Of a stretch of DNA of 64,000 bases, positions 23,119-35,235 are shown piece by piece. The stretch is from Acinetobacter sp. XH1741 (GTDB taxonomy: Bacteria > Pseudomonadota > Gammaproteobacteria > Pseudomonadales > Moraxellaceae): assembly GCF_041021895.1 (NCBI RefSeq), contig NZ_CP157428.1, positions 496,001 through 560,000 on the forward strand, read 5' to 3'. Position 1 is the first letter of the stretch. The number at the start of each line of letters is the position of its first letter. The notes below the pieces were generated by a model. It did not search any database. It saw only the letters and a program-made list of their open reading frames with translations, and was not told where the DNA came from. The translations under genes and the position numbers were made by a program.

Positions 23119-23964
23119 ATGGATTTGACCAACCGTATTCATCAATACACACGTGGGGCTTGGACATTCGATGTAATTGATTCAGGCCCTATTGATGGTC
23201 CACTCGTAGTTTTATTGCATGGTTTTCCAGAAACTGCCCATAGTTGGGAGCAAACCTCTGAATTATTGCATCAGCATGGATTTAGAACACTTGCGATTCA
23301 TCAACGTGGGTATAGTTTAAATGCTAGCCCCCAAAGTCGCTTTCAATATGCTTTAAGTGAGCTAGTCGAAGATGCTGCAAGTTTGATTAAGCAGCTTGGT
23401 CAGCCAGTTTATTTAATCGGACATGATTGGGGCTCGGCAATCGCTTCGGGTTTTGCTATAAAGTATCCACAATATATTCAGCATCTCACTTTAGTTTCTG
23501 TACCTCATCAAGCCGCTTTTTTAAAAGCCTGTTTAAGCAGCAGACAACTTTTTAAATCTTATTATTTTGCAGTTTTTCAGCTTCCGATCTTGCCCGAGCT
23601 TTTATTTAAAAAATTACCTAAATGGGGACATAAGTTTCTTAAATCATCTGGCATGACTGAGCAGCAAATTGAAATATTCGAGAATGAGTTTATAAAAGAA
23701 AATAGACTAGGCACGGCGATAAATTGGTATCGCGGTTTTTTCTGGGAGAAACCTCAGAATCCATTTAAAGCAATAAATGTCCCGACTCTTTTTATCTGGG
23801 GTAAACATGATATTGCCATTACAGAAAGAAGTGCCGAGTTAAACTCATATTATTTTAAAAAGAGTTATAAGGCCGTTTTTATGGATGCATCGCACTGGAT
23901 TCCCTATCAGAATGCACCTGAACTCGTGCAGTATTTTTTAGAATCTATCAGTGAAAAATCATGA
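23119..23964 (+). CDS. alpha/beta-fold hydrolase, epoxide-hydrolase-like
   Basis: 281 residues, no signal peptide. The oxyanion segment HGFPE is at 34-38. The nucleophile elbow GHDWGS (101-106) places an Asp (D103), not a Ser, at the nucleophile position, as in epoxide hydrolases and haloalkane dehalogenases. The third acid is likely D in WGKHDIAI and the base H in DASHWIPYQNAPE. A cap domain lies between about residues 125 and 215. The substrate is unknown. It is followed by a bidirectional terminator shared with erpA. The promoter should be in the 126-base gap after anmK. Confidence 0.85.
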   Translation: MDLTNRIHQYTRGAWTFDVIDSGPIDGPLVVLLHGFPETAHSWEQTSELLHQHGFRTLAIHQRGYSLNASPQSRFQYALSELVEDAASLIKQLGQPVYLIGHDWGSAIASGFAIKYPQYIQHLTLVSVPHQAAFLKACLSSRQLFKSYYFAVFQLPILPELLFKKLPKWGHKFLKSSGMTEQQIEIFENEFIKENRLGTAINWYRGFFWEKPQNPFKAINVPTLFIWGKHDIAITERSAELNSYYFKKSYKAVFMDASHWIPYQNAPELVQYFLESISEKS

Positions 23965-23973
23965 GCCGATCAA

Positions 23974-24007
23974 TAAAAAAACCTCTCGTTAGGGAGAGGT
24001 TTTTTTA
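23974..24007. terminator. bidirectional terminator between hydrolase and erpA
   Basis: ACCTCTC, loop, GAGAGGT with A-run on the left and T-run on the right. Confidence 0.9.
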
Positions 24008-24020
24008 TTTTAAAATTCTT

Positions 24021-24356
24021 TTAAATCGAGAATGAAGAACCACAACCACATGTTGTTGTTGCATTCGGGTTTTGCACGATAAAACGTGAACCTTCAAGAC
24101 CTTCTACATAGTCAACTACTGAACCAATGAGGTATTGATAGCTAAGTGAGTCAACCAGCATTTTCACATCGCCATTTACAAATTCTGCATCATCTTCATT
24201 TACGCTTTCAGCAAAATTGAAGCCATATGAAAACCCTGAACACCCGCCTCCTGTCACATACACACGTAACATGAGATCGTCATTCCCTTCACTATCACGG
24301 AGTTGGCGTACCTTATTGGCAGCATTATCTGTCAAAACTAGAGCTTGGGCATTCAT
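24021..24356 (-). CDS. erpA: iron-sulfur cluster insertion protein ErpA
   Basis: 111 residues of the A-type carrier family, which passes 4Fe-4S clusters to apo-enzymes. The three cluster cysteines are C39 in [11 protein letters not shown] and C103/C105 in [11 protein letters not shown]. The acidic stretch and [28 protein letters not shown] region fit ErpA better than IscA or SufA. It is a single gene, not in an isc operon. The start ATG at 24356 has AGGAA close by. Confidence 0.93.
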   Translation of the reverse strand: MNAQALVLTDNAANKVRQLRDSEGNDDLMLRVYVTGGGCSGFSYGFNFAESVNEDDAEFVNGDVKMLVDSLSYQYLIGSVVDYVEGLEGSRFIVQNPNATTTCGCGSSFSI

Positions 24357-24393
24357 GATGATTGTTCCTCGGATTTTGCTGTGCCTTTCAAAA

Positions 24394-24437
24394 TAAAAAA
24401 GACCCTATATTGAGTATAGCATAATCAATATAGGGTC
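24394..24437 (-). terminator. terminator of the third AdeT-like gene
   Basis: GACCCTATATTGA pairs perfectly with TCAATATAGGGTC over an 11-base loop and is followed by TTTTTT on the minus strand. Confidence 0.88.
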
Positions 24438-24480
24438 TGTCTTCGAAGTTTAAAGCGAATCTTGAGTATTTCTATCAAGA

Positions 24481-25485
24481 TTATTTGTAATTTTCGTCTT
24501 GTAAGCCACATTCGAAGTTTTTCGCATCTTGCTTACAACGGAATTGCCATAATAGCTTCATCATCCGTTTATCATATACACCATGCTTTGTAAGACTAAT
24601 TCGTGATTCACGCATGAGCTTTTGATAGCCTGGCTTATCAGCAGCGGGCACATCCATCCAGTATTTTTGTGGAATATCAGCTTTCATTTTACCCAATATA
24701 GTAAACGCACGTGGTAATTGGCCTGCCACCCATTCTCTAGATTTCTGGCCAAACCCTGCTGGGAATTTGTCAGGACGAATAATAATATTTCCTGTCACCT
24801 GTAAAATTGGATAGTTAACGATTGCCCCTTTCGTCCCTAAGCCCTTTTGCAACTCTAAAGGTTTAAACGCTGCTGCGGGTGCGCCAATAATATCGACTTG
24901 ATGGTTATTAAATTTAGCTCCGAAGTTAGTTACATCTGCACTTACTGCTTGAGCGCCAACCTGCTGAACCATAATTTTTTGTGCTTCATCATAGTCAAGC
25001 ACCGCAATTTTTTTACCTGCAGCTTTAGCCACCGTATTAATACTACGATCATTTACTAAAAGGTAAGCATCCCCTACTGGAATAACACCAACCACTTCAT
25101 AACGACCATTGACCATATATTTACTAAAAGTCGGGCTTGCTAAACCTTGCATGACTTTAACTGCAAGTTTGAGATCTGGAATTGCACCAATCGCATCTAA
25201 TGACCCAGTAAATGAGTTAAATTGACGCCCACGCATGCCCGATACGCTAATGCCGTCACATTTACCGGCTTTAAAATCTTCGGCAATTACAGCTTCATTT
25301 TGATTTACTTTAAGTTCGATATCAGCTCCCCAGTTTTTAGCTGCAAGCTGATAATCTTTCATGAGTGCATAGACATCACCATTTTTACCAACGAAGTCAA
25401 AAACACAAATAGTTTGTTTGGCCTCGGCTGCAAATGAAATTGTTGTGAGTCCCATCGCAAGTAAAAGCGTTTTGGAAAATCGCAT
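24481..25485 (-). CDS. AdeT-like putative periplasmic solute-binding protein (copy 3)
   Basis: 334 residues with a signal peptide (MRFSKTLLLAMGLTTISFAAEA). The mature protein begins KQTICVFDF and looks like a type-2 periplasmic binding protein, with AGKCDGISVSGMRGRQFN and a hinge near AAGKKIAVLDYDEAQKIM. Cysteines recur at the CVFD, GKCD, RC and ECG positions shared with its two neighbours. Relatives are filed as AdeT1/AdeT2, 'RND type efflux pump', but no membrane pump domain is present. This is the most divergent copy of the three. The start at 25485 follows a strong GGAAAGGAAAAG site. Confidence 0.8.
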   Translation of the reverse strand: MRFSKTLLLAMGLTTISFAAEAKQTICVFDFVGKNGDVYALMKDYQLAAKNWGADIELKVNQNEAVIAEDFKAGKCDGISVSGMRGRQFNSFTGSLDAIGAIPDLKLAVKVMQGLASPTFSKYMVNGRYEVVGVIPVGDAYLLVNDRSINTVAKAAGKKIAVLDYDEAQKIMVQQVGAQAVSADVTNFGAKFNNHQVDIIGAPAAAFKPLELQKGLGTKGAIVNYPILQVTGNIIIRPDKFPAGFGQKSREWVAGQLPRAFTILGKMKADIPQKYWMDVPAADKPGYQKLMRESRISLTKHGVYDKRMMKLLWQFRCKQDAKNFECGLQDENYK

Positions 25486-25830
25486 ATTCTTTTCCTTTCC
25501 TTGTAGATTTTTTGTTTTTGGCATCAAGAAATTTCACGCTGGTTGGCATGATTCTTAGGAGACATGCTTCATCTAAAATTCACGATTAAGATATTTTTAC
25601 GAGCAGTTCTGTTTATATGAGTTCAATTAAAGAAAAATAACTATTTAAATATTTATAGCAGTTCTTTGATCACTCACATCCTTGTTGCGTTTTAATACCT
25701 TCATATCCAGATGAAGTTTTATCCTTAATTTAGATTAGCGACTTTTTAATCAATCACAATGGCTGAATTGACAGCCTATATAAAACAAAAAAGCCTAGAA
25801 CTCAGTCTAGGCTTTTAAGGTCAATATGAA
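25486..25830. other. 345-base gap between AdeT-like copies 3 and 2
   Basis: It holds the terminator of copy 2 (25786-25816) and the upstream region of copy 3. No gene was seen. Confidence 0.55.
25786..25816 (-). terminator. terminator of the second AdeT-like gene
   Basis: AAGCCTAGA, loop, TCTAGGCTT with a T-run on the minus strand, 15 bases after the stop. Confidence 0.9.
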
Positions 25831-26838
25831 TTATTCACCAGCCATTGAACATTCAAAGTTAGCTTTGTCTACAGAACAACGTGCTTTTTTCAATACAGAC
25901 ATCATACCTGCATCGTAAATACCACGTTTAGTTAAGTCCATACGGCCATCACGTAGCATTTTTTGGTACTTAAGTTTGTCTTCAGCACTTAGGTTCATTT
26001 TGTATTTACCTGGAATCTGTGCTTCTAAACGGTTAATCATTGCAAAGTTTTTAGGTAATTGTTTCACGAACCAATCACGAGATTTTTGACCAAAGCCCGC
26101 TGGGAATTTATCCGCACGCAATACAAGGTCAGCAGTTACGTGTAAAACTGGGAAGTTCCACATTACACCGTTTGCACCCAAACCTTTGTTTAGTTCTAAT
26201 GGTTTGTATGCATAAGCAGGCGCACCTACCATATCTACCTGACCATTGTTAAATTTAGCAGCAAAGTTTGAAATATCAGAAAGAACTGCTTGAGCACCTA
26301 CACGCTGCACCATAATTTTTTGTGCATCGTCATAACCTAACACGGCGAATTTTTTACCCGCAGCTTTTTCAACAGAGTTGATGTTTTTGTCACGTACGAA
26401 AATGAATGCTGAACCTAATGGAGAGATACCAGCAACTTCGTATTTTTTACCACCAAGGTTAGTTGTCATTTTTGCAGCATTACGTGCATCTAATACATAA
26501 GTAATCGCACGCTGCGCAATTTGGTTATTAGGAACACCGCCAAGTGAGTCGATTGATCCTGCAAATTTGTTATATTGGCGTGCGCGCATAGCCGTCATTG
26601 CTACAGCATCACATTTACCAGCTTTAAAATCATTGTCTGCAACAGCCTCGTCTTGACGAGGAACTAAGTTAATTTCAGTACCCCAGCCTTTTGCAGCTAG
26701 AGCCCATTCTTCCATCATTTTATATGAGTCGCCTGCTTTTCCTAAGAGGTCGAATACACATACGGTACTCGCTGCTTGTGCTGAAGCAGAAAAACCAACA
26801 ACAGAAGCGGCAGCCATAGCAAGTACGATTTTTTTCAT
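25831..26838 (-). CDS. AdeT-like putative periplasmic solute-binding protein (copy 2)
   Basis: 335 residues with a signal peptide (MKKIVLAMAAASVVGFSASAQA). The mature protein starts ASTVCVFDLLGKAGDSYKMM. The conserved blocks AGKCDAVAMTAMRARQYNKF, AAGKKFAVLGYDDAQKIM and GFGQKSRDWFVKQLP are shared with both flanking copies. Four cysteines (CVFD, GKCD, ARC, FEC) could make two disulfides in the periplasm. The ATG at 26838 is preferred because AGGA lies about eight bases upstream, while for 26847 the site is too close. It has its own terminator and a 256-base upstream gap, so it is probably separately transcribed. Confidence 0.82.
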   Translation of the reverse strand: MKKIVLAMAAASVVGFSASAQAASTVCVFDLLGKAGDSYKMMEEWALAAKGWGTEINLVPRQDEAVADNDFKAGKCDAVAMTAMRARQYNKFAGSIDSLGGVPNNQIAQRAITYVLDARNAAKMTTNLGGKKYEVAGISPLGSAFIFVRDKNINSVEKAAGKKFAVLGYDDAQKIMVQRVGAQAVLSDISNFAAKFNNGQVDMVGAPAYAYKPLELNKGLGANGVMWNFPVLHVTADLVLRADKFPAGFGQKSRDWFVKQLPKNFAMINRLEAQIPGKYKMNLSAEDKLKYQKMLRDGRMDLTKRGIYDAGMMSVLKKARCSVDKANFECSMAGE

Positions 26839-27094
26839 TTTCTTCATCCTTCCACGGAACAGATTTTTTTGTTTGAAGTTTCCTTTCAAAGACAGATATT
26901 AATCATGTTTTTTAGAAAAAAATAGAGCTTTTACTCAAATATTTTTATCTGTTTGAATCATTGTTTGTTCAATTTAAATTATTTATTAGGGATAAAAATC
27001 ACTAAGTTTCTATAAGTTACTTTTTATATTCACAATTTTCATACCCATATTCATCTTTGAAATATATGTAGCGTTTTTGTGTTTAAAAAATAAA

Positions 27095-28099
27095 CTACTC
27101 TCCATTCAACGTACATTCAAAATTAGTCCGTTCAATCGTACATCGAGCGCGTTTAAGTACACCCATCATGGTTGCGTCATATACACCTTGTTTTGTTAAG
27201 CCAAGGCGTCCTTCGCGTAATATTTTTTGATATTTAAGTTTATCTTCGGCTGAAAAATTTAATTTAATTTTAGGCGGTACTCCTGCCTCCAACTGTTTTA
27301 CCATATTAAAGTTTTGCGGTAACTGTTTAATAAACCATTCACGAGACTTAATTCCAAAGTTGGCGGGGAACTTATCATTTCTGGCAATTAAATCTCCTGT
27401 GACATTAACCACAGGAAAAGTAAACATCGCTCCATTCGTTCCGATACCTTTCCCTATCTCTAAAGGTTTATAAGCATAAGCGGGAGCAGCAATCGCATCG
27501 ACTTGGCCGCTATTAAACTTTTTCACAAAATCGGTAATTTCTGATGGAATAGGATGTGCACCGACACTTTCCACCATAATCTTTTGAGCTGCGTCATATT
27601 GTAAAATAGCAAATTTAGTACCACGTACTTTTTCAATTGAGTTCAGGCTTTTATCTCTTACAAACAAATAAGCCAAACCAATCTGGACAATACCGACAAC
27701 TTCATAGTTTGTTCCATTTTGTGCTGTCACCATACGGTGTTTATTACGTTGATCTAAAACATAACTAATCGCCTTTTGAGCAATTGCATTACTGGTCACG
27801 CCACCAATCGCATCAATCGAACCTGCAAATTTATTATAATTTCTTGCTCGCATTGAGGTCATATAAGCTGCGTCACATTTACCTTCACGCAGCCTACGAT
27901 CTACCAAAGCTTCATCCTGAAATGGAATTAAGGTAATGTCAGCTTGCCAACTTTTCGCTGCAAGTGCCCATTCTTCCATCATTCTGTAGGATTCACCTGA
28001 TTTCCCCAATAAATCGAATACACACACATTTTGTCCTGCATGTACTGTTCCTATAGCGCAGCAAAATACTGCACTCATTATCCCCGATCTTTTTTTCAT
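27095..28099 (-). CDS. AdeT-like putative periplasmic solute-binding protein (copy 1)
   Basis: 334 residues, signal peptide MKKRSGIMSAVFCCAIGTVHA, mature start GQNVCVFDLLGKSGESYRMM. It is closer to copy 2 than to copy 3, as judged from shared blocks such as AGSIDAIGGV, LKYQKILREGR and the end NFECTLNGE. The same four-cysteine pattern is present. Homologues near the A. baumannii origin carry the name AdeT1 and a claimed role in aminoglycoside efflux. The sequence itself shows only a secreted binding-protein-like fold. AAGGAAAG precedes the start. Confidence 0.82.
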   Translation of the reverse strand: MKKRSGIMSAVFCCAIGTVHAGQNVCVFDLLGKSGESYRMMEEWALAAKSWQADITLIPFQDEALVDRRLREGKCDAAYMTSMRARNYNKFAGSIDAIGGVTSNAIAQKAISYVLDQRNKHRMVTAQNGTNYEVVGIVQIGLAYLFVRDKSLNSIEKVRGTKFAILQYDAAQKIMVESVGAHPIPSEITDFVKKFNSGQVDAIAAPAYAYKPLEIGKGIGTNGAMFTFPVVNVTGDLIARNDKFPANFGIKSREWFIKQLPQNFNMVKQLEAGVPPKIKLNFSAEDKLKYQKILREGRLGLTKQGVYDATMMGVLKRARCTIERTNFECTLNGE

Positions 28100-28351
28100 T
28101 TGACTTTCCTTAGTCTAGTTTTATTAGTAGTTCATTTATTAACCAAATTTTAAATTGTTTTTATTTTAGCCATATTTTTTTAAATAAGGTCTATCTTGTT
28201 CAAAATTTAGATATTTTCAGACGAATAGCTTAAATAGGGATAGGCTCACCCCTGCAATCCAAACATTTATAAACTAAAACGCCTAAAACTTTGTCTTCAC
28301 GGTCAGTTCTCTTTAAAATACAGCATCCCTAACTCACCTCGATAAGACAAG

Positions 28352-30283
28352 ATGATTCAATTTGACCAAGTTTCTTTACGCCGCGGTGGACGTGTCCTAT
28401 TTCAAAAAGCGTCTATGCAATTACACCCAGGTTGGAAAATTGGTCTGACTGGAGTGAATGGTGCAGGTAAATCAACTTTATTTGCTGCATTGCTTGGAAG
28501 TTTAGGCGCAGATGAAGGTTCGCTTACTCGTCCTTCGGGGTGGACCATTGCGCATATGGCACAAGAAGTAAAAGCTTTGGATATGCCCGCAATTGATTTT
28601 GTTCTTTCCGGTGATGAAGAGTTTTGGGATATTCAAAATAAACTTGCTCAACCAGATCAACTGAGTGACTTTGAATTGGCTAAATTACATGGCCGCTTTG
28701 ATGAGATTCATGGTTATTCAGCACCCTCTAAAGCTGCCCAGCTCATGGCGGGCCTTGGTTTTCTAGAAAATCAATTGCGTTTGAATGTTGAGAGTTTCTC
28801 TGGTGGATGGCGTATGCGTTTAAATTTGGCGCGTACCCTCATGAGTCGTTCAGATTTACTATTACTTGACGAACCAACCAACCACTTAGATTTAGATGCA
28901 ATTTTGTGGTTAGAAGATTGGCTTAAAGCCTATGAAGGTACACTCATTCTAATTTCGCATGACCGTGACTTTTTAGATGCGATTACAGATCATATTCTTC
29001 ATATTGAAAATCAGGAACTCACGCTTTACACCGGAAACTACTCTACCTTTGAAACCACCCGAAGTGAGCGTTTAGCACAACAACAACAAGCTTTTGAGAA
29101 GCAGCAAGAAACACGTGCTCATCTACAAAAGTTTATTGATCGTTTTAAAGCAAAAGCGACTAAAGCGCGTCAGGCACAAAGTCGTATTAAGCAACTTGAG
29201 CGTATGCAGCAACTCGCTCCTGCTCATATCGATACGCCATTTACGTTTAGTTTCCGTGAACCGACCAAAATGAGTTCACCGTTGCTGACTTTAGAAAACG
29301 CCAGCATTGGTTATGGTAATAAACAAATCGCTGAAAAAATTAAACTTCAAATTACCCCAAACTCACGTATTGGTTTACTGGGTATGAACGGTGCAGGTAA
29401 ATCAACTCTTATTAAGAGTCTAGTTGGTGATTTACCATTACTCAGCGGTGAACGTAAAGCTTCAGAGCTACTTAATATTGGTTACTTTGCACAGCACCAA
29501 ATGGATGCTTTAGATGGCCATGCGAGTGCAATGTTGCAACTTGCCCGTATCGCAGATAAACAAATTAGTGAAGCGACCCTACGCTCTTTCTTAGGGAGTT
29601 TCGGCTTTAGTGGTGAACGCATGGATACCCCATGTGAAAGCTTTTCGGGTGGAGAACGCGCTCGTTTGGCTCTCGCACTGATTGTATGGCAGCGCCCAAA
29701 TGTTTTAATTCTGGATGAGCCAACCAACCATTTAGATCTTGATATGCGTCATGCACTCAGCATGGCTTTACAAGATTTTGAAGGTGCGGTCGTACTGGTT
29801 TCCCATGAACGTCAACTTATTGCTAGTGTATGTGACGAGCTTCTTTTAGTACACGGCGGCAAATGCACTGAGTTTGAAGGTGATTTGCAGGATTATGCAA
29901 AATGGCTACGTGAAGCACGTCAGCAACAAATCAATGCTCAAACTGCCGTAGCACAAAATAACTCATCCTCTACCACTGCTGCTCCAGCTAAAATTGATAA
30001 AGAAGCACAGCGTAAAGAGGCAGCTCGTCGTCGTGAACAGACTCGACCTATTCGTAAAAATATTGAAAAAGTTGAGTCTCAAATTGAGAAACTTCAGCCA
30101 CAGCTTGCCAAAATTGAAGAAGCTTTAGCAGATAGTTCCTTATATGAAGCTAATCGCAAAGATGATTTACTTAAGCTGATGAATGAACAAACTGAGCTTA
30201 AAGCTAAGCTTGAGCAACATGAAGAGCAACTTTTAGAACTTATGATGGAACTTGAGGAAATGGAAACCTCTTTTGAAAACTAA
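28352..30283 (+). CDS. yheS: ABC-F family ATPase, YheS-like
   Basis: 643 residues with two ABC cassettes and no membrane domain. Walker A motifs are GVNGAGKST (34-42) and GMNGAGKST in the second half. Signatures are SFSGGWRMR and SFSGGERAR, and Walker B motifs LLLLDEPTNHLD and LILDEPTNHLD. The linker between cassettes is charged (about 240-280), and the C-terminal 100 residues form a coiled coil. ABC-F proteins act on the ribosome during stalled or difficult elongation. Length and the opening MIQFDQVSLRRGGRVLF match the YheS subgroup better than Uup or EttA. Confidence 0.92.
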   Translation: MIQFDQVSLRRGGRVLFQKASMQLHPGWKIGLTGVNGAGKSTLFAALLGSLGADEGSLTRPSGWTIAHMAQEVKALDMPAIDFVLSGDEEFWDIQNKLAQPDQLSDFELAKLHGRFDEIHGYSAPSKAAQLMAGLGFLENQLRLNVESFSGGWRMRLNLARTLMSRSDLLLLDEPTNHLDLDAILWLEDWLKAYEGTLILISHDRDFLDAITDHILHIENQELTLYTGNYSTFETTRSERLAQQQQAFEKQQETRAHLQKFIDRFKAKATKARQAQSRIKQLERMQQLAPAHIDTPFTFSFREPTKMSSPLLTLENASIGYGNKQIAEKIKLQITPNSRIGLLGMNGAGKSTLIKSLVGDLPLLSGERKASELLNIGYFAQHQMDALDGHASAMLQLARIADKQISEATLRSFLGSFGFSGERMDTPCESFSGGERARLALALIVWQRPNVLILDEPTNHLDLDMRHALSMALQDFEGAVVLVSHERQLIASVCDELLLVHGGKCTEFEGDLQDYAKWLREARQQQINAQTAVAQNNSSSTTAAPAKIDKEAQRKEAARRREQTRPIRKNIEKVESQIEKLQPQLAKIEEALADSSLYEANRKDDLLKLMNEQTELKAKLEQHEEQLLELMMELEEMETSFEN

Positions 30284-30289
30284 GTTCTT

Positions 30290-30333
30290 GCCAGTACTTG
30301 TTTTTTAAATACTCGTACTGGCTTTTAGTTCAA
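30290..30333 (+). terminator. terminator after yheS
   Basis: GCCAGTAC pairs with GTACTGGC across a 17-base loop, then TTTT. Confidence 0.75.
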
Positions 30334-30547
30334 ATTAGAGCTTTATTTGCGCTACTATATAAAATTCTGAGTTACGCCTAATAAGGTTTCATTTAACTGT
30401 TAAATTTTTGAGATAGATTCAAATTTGATAACATATAAAGCTTAAGCTACATCTTAAGGGTTGCCATACACAGATAATTTAACTAAATTCTGTAACTTCG
30501 TTTTACCCTTCTTGAGTAGGTATTTAATTCGGGATCAGACAAACTGA

Positions 30548-31105
30548 ATGAATTTTATTGATTTTATTACTAACTTTGAACAATTTTTACCTATTTTAAT
30601 TCAGGAGTATGGCGCATGGGTCTATGCCATCCTCTTTTTGATTATTTTTTCTGAAACAGCCTTTGTATTTATGTTCTTTTTACCTGGAGATAGCTTACTT
30701 CTCACAGTAGGTGCGCTATGTTCAGTGATTGAAATGATGCACTTGGGTTATATGATTACTTTACTAACCGTTGCTGCTACGCTCGGTTATATTGTGAACT
30801 ATTCTATTGGTCGCCATTTTGGCAATCGTATTTTTGAAGCAAAATCACGTTTTATTAAGAAAGAATACTTAAATAAAACCAACCGTTATTTCTTACAACA
30901 TGGCGGTAAAACCATTCTTCTAGCACGTTTTATTCCTTTCGCACGTTCTTTTGCGCCGCTAGCTGCTGGTTCTAGCAATATGAGTTATGGAAAATTTTTA
31001 ATTTACAATGTAGCTGGGGCTATTTTGTGGATTTGTATCCTTTTAACTGCGGGATATCTATTTGGCCATGCACTCATTCAGGTTACAGATTTAGTAGAGA
31101 GCTAA
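30548..31105 (+). CDS. DedA-family membrane protein
   Basis: 185 residues, inner membrane, four to six hydrophobic segments. The VTT/DedA marks are FSETAFVFMFFLPGDSLLL (about residues 33-52) and the FxPxxRxxxPxxAG motif, here RFIPFARSFAPLAAGSSNMSY, with the functionally needed Arg residues. Members flip phospholipid or undecaprenyl phosphate and support proton homeostasis. It is somewhat shorter than the usual 200-220 residues. It faces the cytochrome b562 gene across a bidirectional terminator. The 264-base upstream gap contains the yheS terminator and presumably the promoter. Confidence 0.88.
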   Translation: MNFIDFITNFEQFLPILIQEYGAWVYAILFLIIFSETAFVFMFFLPGDSLLLTVGALCSVIEMMHLGYMITLLTVAATLGYIVNYSIGRHFGNRIFEAKSRFIKKEYLNKTNRYFLQHGGKTILLARFIPFARSFAPLAAGSSNMSYGKFLIYNVAGAILWICILLTAGYLFGHALIQVTDLVES

Positions 31106-31136
31106 TATGCTTCGGCTCTAATAAAATTGAATGCAT

Positions 31137-31170
31137 AAAAAAGGGAATGATTGAATCATTCCCTTTTTTT
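31137..31170. terminator. bidirectional terminator between DedA and cytochrome b562 genes
   Basis: AAAAAAGGGAATGAT, three-base loop, ATCATTCCCTTTTTTT. Confidence 0.93.
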
Positions 31171-31185
31171 AAGATAAAAATGAAA

Positions 31186-31578
31186 TTATCTAAATTTTTT
31201 GTGGTTCTCATTACGGATGTTAACCAAGTTAATTGCTTCCGTTTTAGCTTGGTCTAATTGTCCTTTATCTACCAATACCGTAACGCGATCAATTTCAGCA
31301 ACCAGCTGATCTAACCCTGCTTGGTATTGCTTTACCTGTACATTTTCTGGTGGTAAACCTTCCAATTTATGAGGTAAAGATTTTTTTGAAGATACTGCTG
31401 CCTGACGCATAATCACAAGTTGCTGTTTTGCGTTATTGAGATCTTTCGCTTCAGCAAAGGCTTTTGTGCTCTTTGCTAAAGTTTTCATGTCGCCTTCCAA
31501 GTCTGCTGCAAATGCAGAATGACTTACTAAAGCCGCACATGAAATCAGCATACTTGCTAAAAATTTTTGACTCATCAT
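31186..31578 (-). CDS. cybC: cytochrome b562, periplasmic
   Basis: 130 residues with a signal peptide cut after AFA (residue 24), leaving a four-helix bundle of about 106 residues, the same size as E. coli cytochrome b562. The haem ligands are in place: Met at mature position 7 (ADLEGDM) and His in the final helix (RNENHKKFR). There is no CxxCH, so the haem is non-covalent b type. It lies just downstream of gyrB on the same strand, with a 38-base gap. The physiological partner is unknown in the family. Confidence 0.88.
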   Translation of the reverse strand: MMSQKFLASMLISCAALVSHSAFAADLEGDMKTLAKSTKAFAEAKDLNNAKQQLVIMRQAAVSSKKSLPHKLEGLPPENVQVKQYQAGLDQLVAEIDRVTVLVDKGQLDQAKTEAINLVNIRNENHKKFR

Positions 31579-31616
31579 CTTTCTCTCCCTAGACTGATTT
31601 AGAATCTTATTACCAA

Positions 31617-34094
<2,478 letters not shown>

Positions 34095-34137
34095 CTAGCA
34101 AATATAGGTTTATTCAAAGATGGGTAACATCAAAAAA

Positions 34138-35220
34138 TTATGGTGAAGCAAGACTAACTTGACCGGATTCAACATTGAATAATTGATATGAAATAGACAG
34201 ATCATGTAAATGTTTTTTTACCGATGCATGATCTAAAGTTGTCATAAAAACCTGGCTACCAAGTTGGCTTAATCGTTCAATTAAACGTTGTTGTGCGGTT
34301 AAGTCTAATTCTGCTGTCAGATCATCTAATAATACCACAGTTTCCTTATTACTCGCATGCAACATTGCAATTTGTGACAGTTTTAAGGCAATAATCAAGA
34401 GTTTTTTCTGACCTCTTGATAAAACATCATCTGCATGTCCAAAAGGCGTTTTTAAACGCAAATCAGCCCGATGTGGGCCATACTCTGTATAACGTCTTTC
34501 GATGTCTTTTTGGTGCTGATTCAGCAAATCTTGCATGAGTCCCTGCTCTGTATGAAAACCTGGACTATATTCCAGTTCAATCTCCAGATCTGGCAGTAAC
34601 TGACTTAAATCATTTTGAAAATAAACATTCCATTGCTCTACGATACTTAAACGCTGTGAGTGTAAAATTTCGCCATAATCACTCAACATTTTGTTCCACG
34701 GCTCCAAATCGGTCAATGAAAGATTACGTCTCGTTTTAAGTAAAGTATTTCGCTGTTTTAAAGCACGGGAGTAATATTGCCAAGCAAAATAAAACTCAGG
34801 TTCCACGTGGAACATTAACCAATCTAAAAGCTGACGCCGAGGCTTGGCACCATGGTCAATAATATCGGTACTTTGCGGATCAATATGCTGTAAAGGAAGT
34901 AATTTGGCGAGCTGACCTTGTGTTGCCACCGTATCACCGTTAACTCTCATTAACTGCTCGCCCGAAGCGAGTTTTTGCATACCGATTTTTTCAGTTGCTG
35001 ACTGCGCAAATACAATCGCATCGTCAGCTTCATATTGAATATAGTTTTTAGGAATATGTGTGCGGAATGAGCGGCCTGTAGCAAGCAAATGAATTGCTTC
35101 TAAAATCGATGTTTTACCTGAACCGTTAGCGCCATAAAAGACATTAAACGGTTGCAACCCATGGAGTGCAACCGTTTCTAAATTACGCACACGTTCAATG
35201 TTTAAGCGCGTAAGATGCAT
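34138..35220 (-). CDS. recF: DNA replication and repair protein RecF
   Basis: 360 residues of the SMC-like ABC ATPase family. It loads RecA at gaps together with RecO and RecR. Walker A is GANGSGKT (30-37), the signature is [14 protein letters not shown], and Walker B is [12 protein letters not shown]. It begins 15 bases after the dnaN stop. A parS-like palindrome lies inside this coding sequence (34799-34814), where it reads as Phe-His-Val-Glu codons, so both functions share the same bases. Confidence 0.96.
   Translation of the reverse strand: MHLTRLNIERVRNLETVALHGLQPFNVFYGANGSGKTSILEAIHLLATGRSFRTHIPKNYIQYEADDAIVFAQSATEKIGMQKLASGEQLMRVNGDTVATQGQLAKLLPLQHIDPQSTDIIDHGAKPRRQLLDWLMFHVEPEFYFAWQYYSRALKQRNTLLKTRRNLSLTDLEPWNKMLSDYGEILHSQRLSIVEQWNVYFQNDLSQLLPDLEIELEYSPGFHTEQGLMQDLLNQHQKDIERRYTEYGPHRADLRLKTPFGHADDVLSRGQKKLLIIALKLSQIAMLHASNKETVVLLDDLTAELDLTAQQRLIERLSQLGSQVFMTTLDHASVKKHLHDLSISYQLFNVESGQVSLASP
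34799..34814. promoter_or_regulatory. parS-like ParB-binding site 2, inside recF
   Basis: GGTTCCACGTGGAACA matches TGTTNCACGTGNAACA with one mismatch at the first base. Confidence 0.8.
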
Positions 35221-35235
35221 AGAATTAAAACCAGA

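Noticed and set aside
24481..28099. Reading the three AdeT-like genes as an efflux pump operon
   Set aside because: No membrane transporter or ATPase is encoded among them, and terminators separate at least two of the genes.
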